Assembly (NCBI GenBank): GCA_001544595.2
Contig: FCOH02000009.1
Coordinates: 1-64,000, forward strand
Source: Caballeronia peredens
Lineage (GTDB): Bacteria; Pseudomonadota; Gammaproteobacteria; Burkholderiales; Burkholderiaceae
Direction: 5' to 3'
Length of the DNA stretch: 64,000 nt
Made by a program: the position numbers and the translations under genes. Below, piece by piece: positions 34,940-42,682 of the stretch. Numbering within the stretch: position 1 is the first letter of the stretch; each line of letters starts with the position of its first letter. Under the pieces are notes generated by a model, which did not search any database, was not told where the DNA came from, and was given only the letters and a program-made list of their open reading frames with translations.

Positions 34940-36667
34940 CTAGGGGCCGACAATCCCGGTCTCCGCCATTTCGTTGAGCGCGATTTTCTGGTCGGCGTAC
35001 CACCGAACCAGGCACTCTCGGTCGTGACACGTTTGCTCCCGGTAGTTCCATTGAGCGCGGGTACGGCCATGGAAAGCTGTCTGGTCGGAGACTGCAGCCT
35101 TGGCCCTCGCATAGACAGCCGCCAACTCGACGTCAGCGGCGGCAAGCTCCGCGTCGCCGCAAATAAGACGCTCGGCGTCCGAATGCGCCTTCGAGCAATC
35201 GAAGCTTGTCGGGAAGGTTGGAGCGGACACCACAGTCGTCGCGGGCCGTTCTGCCATCGAGCCAGCCGGGGGCAAGGCATCCGCAAGCTGTTGCTGTTTC
35301 CAATCGGCTAACGGTGTTTGTCCGATGGACAACTCCTTCCAGCCGTAGGTCGTGAAAACCGGAGCGTCGCCGCGTGTCGCCATCATCATGAGCACACCCT
35401 TGCCGGTTGTCGCGTTGATAGCAAACGCGGCTTTATCGGAGTTGCACGCGTGAGCCTTGCATCCCTCGCCAACGAGGAAACCGTCCTTTAACTGCATGCC
35501 TGATTGATTGACGACGGTCAGTCGGTCGGCGATGTTTTTCCAGTCGGCGCGTGAGACGCCGCGGAACGCTGCTTTGAAGCGACGGTCGTTCACGACGTCG
35601 TACGGATACTTCCCAACCATCGATGCGAATCCATCGGTCGTCTGCCTAGGGTCGGATTTCCGCTCTTGCGCTAGGCTGGTATAGGCAGTGGCGGGCGTCT
35701 CCGACGGGACGTTGTCCGCAACGGCCGAAATTGGGTGCGATACACGCATGATGGCAGCGGCCAGTGCCGCAACGAGCGTTACGCTGGCGAATCCGACCGC
35801 CTTTGGTTTCACGTTATCGACGTCAGCCCGTAGCATCGGGCGCGCCGTGATTTCTGCCGTCAGCAGCGAATCAAACCGCTGGTCGGCTGCTTCGATAGCC
35901 GCCAACGCGGCGTTGCGCCCGCGAAGGTACTTCATGGCGTTTGCCGCGCCGTAGAGGACCGCCAGGGCGGTCAGGCCGAGACCGGCGCCGATGCTTGCCG
36001 CATAGGCTATGAACGCTCCCACCAACCCAATGATGAAGGGGCTCACGAGAGAGGGCGTCGACGGATAGCTGCGCACTGCGATAAGAAGAACAGACGCTGC
36101 CTGACTTAGCTCCTCCTGCTGACCTTGATGGTCGGTGCACTGCTTCTCAATTTCGTACACCGCTCGCATAGCCTTTTCTTTCTCTGCGAGGGAGATTGAA
36201 CCAATATCGACAGCCAGCCGGATGGCGCCCGTCGTAATTTCGAACTCGCGCGACAGGGAGTTCAAGAAGTCCTGGTGGTCTTCGAGAGTCACCGCGTCGC
36301 TCAAGTCCTCGGCGCGAACATAGACCCCATGCGAAAAGAAGTAGGCGACCAGCGCGGTCGCTGTGCGGGTCTGGACCTTTTCGACGAAGTCGCGGGTAGC
36401 CTGCTCGCGCTTGGAGAGCAGCTCGTAGCCATCGGCGTCCAGGTTTCGGCTTCCTGTCACGACCGAGCTGGCCGGCCGGGTCGTTCGCCTTCCGCTCTTA
36501 AGATTATGAGTGAAGCGTAAGCCGGTGCCAGGGATGCTTGCGGTAACTCGCCCGCGCGAGTTATACGTGAATCCTCTACCACCAATCGAGGTGCTGACAC
36601 CGCTCTTGCTGAGATTGATTCGAATTCCCGGTGCGACCTTAATGCTTTTCCGAAAGCTCCAACCCAT
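34940..36667 (-). CDS. DUF4236 - transmembrane - LprI-domain fusion protein
   Basis: A 575-residue protein. The first 50 residues are a DUF4236 domain (MGWSFRKSIKVAPGIRINLS, then a Gly/Ser-rich SIGGRGF and PGTGLRF). Two hydrophobic regions follow near 205-240 and 305-325. The last about 85 residues form an LprI-like domain (DUF1311) with paired cysteines (FDCSKAHSDAERLIC and CHDREC), a fold known from lysozyme-inhibitor proteins. The start at 36667 follows GGAG and matches the DUF4236 beginning; the frame is open to 36838. The domain layout suggests a membrane protein with the LprI part in the periplasm. The role is unknown. Confidence 0.8.
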   Translation of the reverse strand: MGWSFRKSIKVAPGIRINLSKSGVSTSIGGRGFTYNSRGRVTASIPGTGLRFTHNLKSGRRTTRPASSVVTGSRNLDADGYELLSKREQATRDFVEKVQTRTATALVAYFFSHGVYVRAEDLSDAVTLEDHQDFLNSLSREFEITTGAIRLAVDIGSISLAEKEKAMRAVYEIEKQCTDHQGQQEELSQAASVLLIAVRSYPSTPSLVSPFIIGLVGAFIAYAASIGAGLGLTALAVLYGAANAMKYLRGRNAALAAIEAADQRFDSLLTAEITARPMLRADVDNVKPKAVGFASVTLVAALAAAIMRVSHPISAVADNVPSETPATAYTSLAQERKSDPRQTTDGFASMVGKYPYDVVNDRRFKAAFRGVSRADWKNIADRLTVVNQSGMQLKDGFLVGEGCKAHACNSDKAAFAINATTGKGVLMMMATRGDAPVFTTYGWKELSIGQTPLADWKQQQLADALPPAGSMAERPATTVVSAPTFPTSFDCSKAHSDAERLICGDAELAAADVELAAVYARAKAAVSDQTAFHGRTRAQWNYREQTCHDRECLVRWYADQKIALNEMAETGIVGP

Positions 36668-36803
36668 CTTTTTGCTCCAGTCATTCTCTCGTGCTGTCGG
36701 ACATCGGTCGCGGCGAAAAAGGGGCTCACCGGCCGTAAGGAATCGGTCGGAGCGGCAACGATTAGGCTTGGCGTCACCCTGCCGGCCCGAACTGCGTCGA
36801 ACT

Positions 36804-37364
36804 CTAGAAAGAAGCGTAGTTGAGCAACCAGGAGCCATCCTGATTGATGAACTCGTACACTACGGCTTGGCTTTCTCCGCTTTCTGGGCTGTAAAAGACA
36901 GTCCTGAAGCGGAATGAATTCAGCGACTTCTGCGACCATGAGTCGGTCCTCAAAACGCTCAAGCACTTGCTTTTCGGCGCATAACGCATCGTTGCCCATG
37001 GTGCGGGAATGTATCCGTTGCCAATCTGAGCGGAGGTGTACATGCTTAGGACGCGAGAGTCATTGTCATTTTGGTAGCACGCGGCCTTCGAGAGAACGGA
37101 AACGACGGTCGGTTGAGCGCTTCCCACAAGGCTCTTGAACGCCGTGTCACGCGAATACAGCGATGTAGCTACCGAGTTTCGCATCTGCATTTGCTGTTCT
37201 GCTGACAGCGTCGGACCAAAAAGCGGAGCCGAATTGCCCGGTGTGCCGGAAAGGGTCTGATTGACCTGAGTTAGACCGTTGTTGAGGCTCTGAAGTGCCG
37301 CGCCTGTCTCCGCGCAGCCAGCGACCGCGATAACCCCTGCGAGCAGAGCGAGAACAAGTTTCAT
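36804..37364 (-). CDS. Putative lipoprotein, 186 aa
   Basis: Begins MKLVLALLAGVIAVAGCAET, a lipoprotein signal with Cys at residue 17. The mature part is soluble, with STLSAEQQ-type helical and Asn/Ser-rich stretches and a C-terminal beta-like VVYEFINQDGSWLLNYASF. The end resembles proteins that report short inner repeats, but no family is named. The ATG at 37364 has GGAGA 7 bases upstream. It lies before the DUF4236-LprI gene, 136 bases away on the same strand. Confidence 0.72.
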   Translation of the reverse strand: MKLVLALLAGVIAVAGCAETGAALQSLNNGLTQVNQTLSGTPGNSAPLFGPTLSAEQQMQMRNSVATSLYSRDTAFKSLVGSAQPTVVSVLSKAACYQNDNDSRVLSMYTSAQIGNGYIPAPWATMRYAPKSKCLSVLRTDSWSQKSLNSFRFRTVFYSPESGESQAVVYEFINQDGSWLLNYASF

Positions 37365-37538
37365 ACTGACATCTCCGTCGTGCACTAAATGGCGGTGTTA
37401 ACGGCGTCCCGACCTAAATCTTTAACGAGATTTTTGAACATTCAAGTGTCAATGTCGGCAACCGCTTGAGTGCATTTCCGATGCGAGTCATAATGCGAAT
37501 CTGCCGCAGGGCCAGCGGCGCATACACACGATAGAAAA

Positions 37539-38174
37539 ATGAACAAGAAAATTGTTTCTGCGATTGGCATAACTGCCGCAATGTTGCTGTCTGCTTGTGG
37601 CAGCAAAAAGGATGCTAGCAAGAGCAACTTTGCCGATGCAATCCAGAGCTACCTAGACACACGAAACGGCGTCTGCATTAGCCTGCCTGCTAAAGAGGCA
37701 CCATTCCGGCTAGAGAAGAAAACATTTTTTGACATCATCCATGCGCAGGAAAAGGCGACAGCGATGGTATCCGCTGGGCTCTTGTCTGCTCGCGATATTG
37801 AAATGCCGCAGCCTGGAACTAACAAGCTTGTCGCTGGCACTGAATACAGTTTGACGGATTCCGGTAAAAAGTTTCTGGTGAAGGGCGGCTCTGGCAACTT
37901 AGGCAACTGGGACGGTTTCTGCGGCGGCAAATATAAGGTCAGGGAAGTCGAAAACTTCACAGAGCCCGCAGATATGTTTGGTGCAAAAATATCGCAGGTG
38001 AACTACACCTACGAAGTAGACGGCGTGCCGGCGTGGACCAAGGATTCGTCTCTTCAAGCGCAGTTCCCGAACTTAGTGACCGCCCTTGCTCCTACCGCCG
38101 GGGATAAGGCGGTGCTTGTTGCGACGAATGACGGGTGGATGCACGAGATGCTGTTCAAAAAGCGCGGCGGGTAG
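37539..38174 (+). CDS. Putative lipoprotein, 211 aa
   Basis: N terminus MNKKIVSAIGITAAMLLSAC is a clear lipoprotein signal; Cys20 would be lipidated. The soluble part contains a winged-helix-like stretch (MVSAGLLSARDIEM) and the paired aromatic segment WDGFCGGKYKV. A similar layout occurs in uncharacterised lipoproteins of Burkholderiaceae. It is divergent from the other lipoprotein gene, with the 37365-37538 gap as shared promoter region. Confidence 0.7.
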   Translation: MNKKIVSAIGITAAMLLSACGSKKDASKSNFADAIQSYLDTRNGVCISLPAKEAPFRLEKKTFFDIIHAQEKATAMVSAGLLSARDIEMPQPGTNKLVAGTEYSLTDSGKKFLVKGGSGNLGNWDGFCGGKYKVREVENFTEPADMFGAKISQVNYTYEVDGVPAWTKDSSLQAQFPNLVTALAPTAGDKAVLVATNDGWMHEMLFKKRGG

Positions 38175-38468
38175 AGAGTTGCGAGGTCGGCAGAACGGTT
38201 GGAAACTCCGGCCGAGCAAAACGGCGTTTAATCGGGCGCGAGCACCTCGACCGTGCAAAGCGCGATGACAAATGCAGCGGCGACGGCCTGCGTTTCACCT
38301 GCGCCCACTATACGCACGACTCTTCGAAAAACTCCATTTCAATTTGTCGCTTGAGTCGTGCACCGAGATACCTCTGTATTGACCATGCACCCCTAGTGAG
38401 GGGCGCGCCATCTCTTGGCCCGTCATCCGCGGCGGGCACTTTTAAAAGCTCGTGCAAAGCGCTACCTG

Positions 38469-38972
38469 TTACCGTGCAGAACGCGCGAAAGGGTTGATTG
38501 GCTGAATCCTCTTTCCGTCGTTCATCCGCTCGAGCATCTGAACCTTCGCCCAGTCTGCCGTCATTGCTTCCAGCTCGCGCACTACGTTTGATTCCAGTGC
38601 CTGCAGTCCCGCGTCACCTTGAAAATTCGATTTGAATGCGTGGAGGAGACGATGCTGAAGGAGGCGGGTTACGCCCTCGATTCGCTCTCGCGTGTCCGAA
38701 TCGGTGAACATCGTCGACTGCGGTGAAAACGGGTCGTAGTAAAGCAGATGGGAATACTCGCTGTTCACGGCAACCTTGGGCTCATCACTGACCAGCAATG
38801 CGCCAAGCAGTTGAACCGAGCCCTTCATGCCCTTCGGCGTTTTGAAAACCCATAGGCGCATGGGCAAACGCTCCTTGAGTTCAGCAATCTTGGCGCTGTT
38901 GGAGCCGAAGTAGCCGAGCTGGCTGCTCTTCAAGTCCTGCTCGAACTTCTGCCAATAGAAAAAGATGTCCAT
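38469..38972 (-). CDS. Hypothetical protein, 167 aa
   Basis: Starts MDIFFYWQKFEQDLKSSQLG and is soluble throughout. Stretches such as LPMRLWVFKTPKGMKGSVQLLG and HLLYYDPFSPQSTMF look like a compact alpha/beta domain. No family recognised. Isolated, with gaps of about 295 and 425 bases on either side. Confidence 0.6.
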   Translation of the reverse strand: MDIFFYWQKFEQDLKSSQLGYFGSNSAKIAELKERLPMRLWVFKTPKGMKGSVQLLGALLVSDEPKVAVNSEYSHLLYYDPFSPQSTMFTDSDTRERIEGVTRLLQHRLLHAFKSNFQGDAGLQALESNVVRELEAMTADWAKVQMLERMNDGKRIQPINPFARSAR

Positions 38973-39397
38973 TTCTCGCCTATATGCCCTTTGTCGGTTG
39001 TAATGATGTGCGACGACGTAATGGTACCAACAGCGTGCTGCGAGCCCGACGAGGAGATTTCAGATTCGTCACGCATACCCGAGATTAGCGTGCAGACCGT
39101 GCCCGGCGACTCGCTGGGTTGGGCGGCTCTCACCTTCTGACAGACACGGCCGGAATGTTTCAACGTGACCAACAGAAGCTTTGTCGTGTGTCGCAATCAA
39201 TCACACACGTCGCCGCCGCGACTCGACATCCTGGAAAGGAGAAATCCAGAATTGTTCCATGTAAACAGAAAGTTAGGCCCTCGGTAGTGTCGGAGCTGCG
39301 CTTGGCACAGAACGTGGATATGGTTAAGCGAGCGAAAATTCGAACCGCTCAATCAAAATCCGTCCCTTGCCCCACACTACTTTTAGGGTGAATCGAA
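38973..39397. other. Upstream region of the double-glycine peptide gene
   Basis: About 425 bases between divergent genes with no credible coding frame. A TTGGCAC near 39302 recalls the -24 element of sigma-54 promoters, but the matching -12 element is not in place. Confidence 0.35.
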
Positions 39398-39589
39398 ATG
39401 AGCACACTGACTATTGTTGACCTGCATCACGAGGAAGAACTGTCTCGTACTGAGATGGCCCGCGTTGTCGGTGGGCATGATGTGGAAAAAGAAAAAGCGC
39501 TCGTTGAACTCTACGGCGTTATCAACTCGATGAACACTTTGGAGAACACGCCCGACCCGGCTCCCGGTCACGTGTCGATGAAACTGTAA
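39398..39589 (+). CDS. Short peptide with double-glycine leader
   Basis: A 63-residue product beginning MSTLTIVDLHHEEELSRTEM and continuing to ARVVGG. The pattern Glu-Leu-Ser, x, x-Glu-Met, then Val-x-Gly-Gly is the leader type cut by C39-peptidase transporters in bacteriocin and RiPP systems. The 37 residues after the Gly-Gly are charged (HDVEKEKALVELYGVINSMN) and contain no Cys. No transporter or modification gene lies next to it. It may be exported by a distant machinery or be an orphan precursor. Confidence 0.6.
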   Translation: MSTLTIVDLHHEEELSRTEMARVVGGHDVEKEKALVELYGVINSMNTLENTPDPAPGHVSMKL

Positions 39590-39761
39590 CTATCGAGCCT
39601 TGAGAAGGCATGGGCCTATTTCTTCGAGGAAATGCGTCCCGCGTGGCGTAGCGTCTGCACCGCTACGTCACGTGGCGCTTGCACGCGAAGTTGCACGGCG
39701 AAGGCATGAACCCGGGGAAAAACATGAAACCGGCAAATTTAGGAACCGATGGCCTTTGCGG

Positions 39762-40034
39762 CTAGTCCTCAAACGGGTTGCTAGCATCTTTCGTTTCGGT
39801 ACTGAGGTTGTACTCCGCGCGCGCAGCTTTGAGCACGCGCTCGATGTCACGCTCGAAGCCGACTGCGTTCCCGAAGTTGGTCATGTTCCAGTTGCAGCCT
39901 GTTTTATCCGGCTCTTGCAACAGGGGCCGCGGCACACGAATCTTCACTCCATCCTCGACGACTTCTTGCAGTCGATGAATTCGACGGTCGACCTCTTGCT
40001 GAAGCCGCGAAGCATTAAGCGTCTTGCGTATCAC
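39762..40034 (-). CDS. Hypothetical protein, 90 aa
   Basis: Begins MIRKTLNASRLQQEVDRRIH and contains IRVPRPLLQEPDKTGCNWNM, then a helical C terminus. The composition is protein-like and unlike its shadows. No family is recognised. The preceding 40035-40248 stretch shows nothing definite. Confidence 0.55.
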   Translation of the reverse strand: MIRKTLNASRLQQEVDRRIHRLQEVVEDGVKIRVPRPLLQEPDKTGCNWNMTNFGNAVGFERDIERVLKAARAEYNLSTETKDASNPFED

Positions 40035-40248
40035 CCGAGTCTCCTGTCGAGAATCTAAGCCAGTCTAGCGCATTGGGGGTGTTCGGCGACCCAGGGTCGA
40101 TATGCGGCTTGCCTTCAGAAATCGCTCGATTAGTGGGTCAGGGAGCATCGCCAAATCAAAGCGCGGGCATTACGGTGTCGAGGCAGCCAATGGCTCGACC
40201 TCGATGCGCTGGCACCGATACCAACACCTTCGTTCGCCCGATGCGTGG

Positions 40249-41208
40249 TTACGCTGCAAGCCGGTGCTCATAGTACGGCCTGTCTCTATCATCAAGAATC
40301 GCATACATTGCCTTCAAATCCGAAGCTTCTGGGTTCAACCACGCTTCGATATTTTCAGGTTTGATTGGGACGATGCATCTGTCGTGGCCCGCAGCTTCAA
40401 CTTCGGCCGGCGGTTCGTCGGTGATTGCGGCGAACGATAGCAGGTCGGGTTGCCCTGGCGCGGTCCATCTCGACCATAGGCAAGCAACGTGCATCAGTTG
40501 GCCGTTGTTCGGACGAAACTCGAGGACGACATTCTCGTCTTTCTCATGAGTCTCCAGCAACGTGCCTTCCATCTTTGCTTTGCTGACGTTCTCGTAGAAG
40601 ACATCAACAAGTATCACGCCATGCGTGTAGCCGAAACACGGCTTCCAGAATCCTTCGAGGTTGTCGCGTCGTGCGTTGTAGGTGCCTGGATACTTCACGT
40701 CGTAGTTCGCCGGTTTGCCAGCAATTCGGCACTGGTAACGCATCGGCTTGACCACGTACTTGCCGTTCTCCATGGCAAGCACAGGTGCGTAGGTTCCAGG
40801 AAAAATTCGTGAGTCGCGTGGCTTCGCCTCGGTTCGGTTGATGTCCTCGAGGCGGCGCAGCGACGTGTCAATTTTGTCTGCCGCGATGCGCTTACTCTCC
40901 GTTGCGGCCTTGGTCACCTTGGTCTGCAGCGTTCGCTCAGCGTCCGCGAGGCGAGTCCGTTGTTTGAAAAGCTCCTGCTCAAGCTTGGTCGTTTGCTCCG
41001 CGTTGAACCGGTCGATAGACGCTTTGATTTGTCGCTCTTCATCTGTTTGCGGGTCGCGAAAACTGTCGTCGACCGCCTTCGGAATCTTTGCTCTGCTGCC
41101 CTCGGCTCGTTCGAAGTAGAGTCGCGCAAATTCTTCGATGTCCATGTGCGCGCCGAAGGTCTTCACGTACTTGCGATAGTCCGCTTGAATTTGGGCCGAA
41201 TAACACAT
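40249..41208 (-). CDS. SOS response-associated peptidase (SRAP; YedK/HMCES family) with insert
   Basis: Forms a covalent link through Cys2 with abasic sites in single-stranded DNA, shielding them from error-prone processing. Key residues are visible: Cys2 in MCYSAQ, Asn178 in YNARRDNLEGF, Glu206 in VFYENV and His275 in AGHDRCIVPI. At 319 residues it is about 100 longer than E. coli YedK. The surplus is a charged helical insert at about 40-125 (SIDRFNAEQTTKLEQELFKQ). Its neighbourhood of mutasome genes fits an abasic-site or SOS role. Confidence 0.9.
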   Translation of the reverse strand: MCYSAQIQADYRKYVKTFGAHMDIEEFARLYFERAEGSRAKIPKAVDDSFRDPQTDEERQIKASIDRFNAEQTTKLEQELFKQRTRLADAERTLQTKVTKAATESKRIAADKIDTSLRRLEDINRTEAKPRDSRIFPGTYAPVLAMENGKYVVKPMRYQCRIAGKPANYDVKYPGTYNARRDNLEGFWKPCFGYTHGVILVDVFYENVSKAKMEGTLLETHEKDENVVLEFRPNNGQLMHVACLWSRWTAPGQPDLLSFAAITDEPPAEVEAAGHDRCIVPIKPENIEAWLNPEASDLKAMYAILDDRDRPYYEHRLAA

Positions 41209-41245
41209 GCGTGGTCTTCCTTGGTCGATTCGCTGGCTGGCCAGC

Positions 41246-41590
41246 TCAGAGCGATTCCTTGCACAGCTTCATCATCTTCTGGACCACCGTGCTCGCGCGG
41301 TTGAGCGTCATTTCGCCGGTGAACAGTGCCGGCACGTCGCTCTGCCGAACAGCGATGCCGGCGTCCTGCAACTCGTTCTTCGCAATCTTCAGCGCAAGCT
41401 GCCCGAGGAGCACTCGGTCGAGCCAATCCATCGCCACGGCGTTGCGTGCGAGCCAGATTCGACAGCTCTCGACAAGATGGTCCATTCGCCACTCATACGT
41501 CAGCGTTCGCGATGCAGCGAGGGTTGCGACCAGGAAACACAACAGGGCGGCGCGCGCGCCCGGAAGTTCATCGATGTCGAGTCTGTCCAT
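41246..41590 (-). CDS. Hypothetical protein, 114 aa, downstream of an AbrB-like gene
   Basis: Helical soluble protein (MDRLDIDELPGARAALLCFL, HLVESCRIWLARNAVAMDW, ALKIAKNELQDAGIAV). No family recognised and no PIN or PemK toxin motif. It starts 8 bases after the AbrB-like gene on the same strand, so the two are surely co-transcribed. It could be the partner of that antitoxin-like protein. Confidence 0.6.
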   Translation of the reverse strand: MDRLDIDELPGARAALLCFLVATLAASRTLTYEWRMDHLVESCRIWLARNAVAMDWLDRVLLGQLALKIAKNELQDAGIAVRQSDVPALFTGEMTLNRASTVVQKMMKLCKESL

Positions 41591-41598
41591 TTTCGCTG

Positions 41599-41817
41599 TC
41601 AGTTGCGCCAGGGGTCCATGTCGTCAATATCAACGCTCTTACTGACCTTCAGCGACCCGGCTAATTCCCGAATCGACAGGGTTTTCGCTCTGACGAGCAC
41701 GTCACCGTCGGGCGTGACGTGCCAGTGTAAGCGCGTACCTGACTTGGCGTTGAGCACCTTTCTGACTTGAGCGGGGACGGTTGTTCGGCCCCTAGATGAA
41801 ATTGTGGATTCAGCCAT
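41599..41817 (-). CDS. AbrB/MazE/SpoVT-family DNA-binding protein
   Basis: A 72-residue swapped-hairpin DNA-binding domain. The opening ESTISSRGRTTVPAQVRKVL and the following GTRLHWHVTPDGDVLVRAK are typical of AbrB-like antitoxins and of PrlF. A polar tail of about 25 residues (VSKSVDIDDMDPWRN) could bind a partner. It is divergent from imuA; their shared 150-base region contains the LexA box nearer imuA. Probably represses its own two-gene operon. Confidence 0.82.
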   Translation of the reverse strand: MAESTISSRGRTTVPAQVRKVLNAKSGTRLHWHVTPDGDVLVRAKTLSIRELAGSLKVSKSVDIDDMDPWRN

Positions 41818-41940
41818 AACACCGCTCCAAATCTTGTCTCCGAGGGATAAGCACTGGCATTGACGGTCAGCATAACCCTTGGCGCGTCCAGTGACGACCT
41901 AAAAGGGGCAATTCACTGCTTCGGATTTTGAGTTACGATA

Positions 41941-41956
41941 CTGTATAAATATACAG
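41941..41956. promoter_or_regulatory. LexA (SOS) box upstream of imuA
   Basis: CTGTATAAATATACAG is a complete match to CTGT-N8-ACAG and a perfect 16-base palindrome. It ends 12 bases before the imuA ATG, so bound LexA would block transcription of the mutasome operon until DNA damage. It is the only such perfect site I noticed in the window. Confidence 0.88.
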
Positions 41957-41968
41957 TGTTTTCGCGAA

Positions 41969-42682
41969 ATGGCCGCCTTGCCCCAACACATCGAGTCGAT
42001 TCACCCGAGCCTCTGGCGGGGGTCGCAGCTCGCCCGTGCGTACGGCAGGACAATCGACACGGGGTATGCGGCCCTGAGCGCCGAGTTGCCTGGTGGCGGC
42101 TGGCCACTGGGAGCGTTGGTGGAGTTGCTCGTCCAGCAGCCAGGGATAGGCGAGATGCGGTTGTTGAGGCCAGCGCTCTCCGAATTGAGCGCACGACCAG
42201 TGGTGCTTTTGCAGGCACCGCACGTTCCTAACGCCTTGGCGTTTTCGTTTCTCGGGCTGCCGATGAACAAGCTGATGAGACTGCGAGCGCCGAAGACGGC
42301 GGACGCGCTCTGGTGCGCCGAGCGCGTGCTTCAGGCCAAAACCTGCGGCGCCCTCGTGTTCTGGCAGCAGCACATCCGGGCTGAGGCACTGCGACGGCTT
42401 CACCTCGCAGCGCAGGCGACGGAAACCTTGCTGGTGTTAATTAGGCCGCTGGCCAGCGCTCAAGACGCATCGCCGGCGACGCTCCGATTGGGAGTCAGAC
42501 CGGCTGACGGTGGCCTCGTCGTCGATGTTGTAAAGCGACGAGGCCCGACACGAACCGAAACATTGTCCGTCGCCCTGCAACCGTCACCGATTCTGCTCAG
42601 CCCTTATGGCCGTGTTCGTCGCCATCTTCCTGCCCCGGCTTTCGCTGGAGGTGTTCCGTCCGCGGTGGTCACCGCCGACTGA
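41969..42682 (+). CDS. imuA: Translesion DNA synthesis-associated protein ImuA
   Basis: RecA/SulA-like accessory protein of the ImuA-ImuB-DnaE2 mutasome, 237 residues. The beginning HPSLWRGSQLARAYGRTIDTG and the later LPGGGWPLGALVELLVQQPG match the family well, as does LRLHLAA-type helical content in the middle. It contacts ImuB and supports damage-induced mutagenesis. It is placed first in the operon, directly under the LexA box, and overlaps imuB by 77 bases. Confidence 0.93.
   Translation: MAALPQHIESIHPSLWRGSQLARAYGRTIDTGYAALSAELPGGGWPLGALVELLVQQPGIGEMRLLRPALSELSARPVVLLQAPHVPNALAFSFLGLPMNKLMRLRAPKTADALWCAERVLQAKTCGALVFWQQHIRAEALRRLHLAAQATETLLVLIRPLASAQDASPATLRLGVRPADGGLVVDVVKRRGPTRTETLSVALQPSPILLSPYGRVRRHLPAPAFAGGVPSAVVTAD

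Noticed and set aside
39300..39325. Sigma-54-type promoter before the double-glycine peptide gene
   Set aside because: TTGGCAC fits the -24 element, but no GC-containing -12 element lies at the right spacing.
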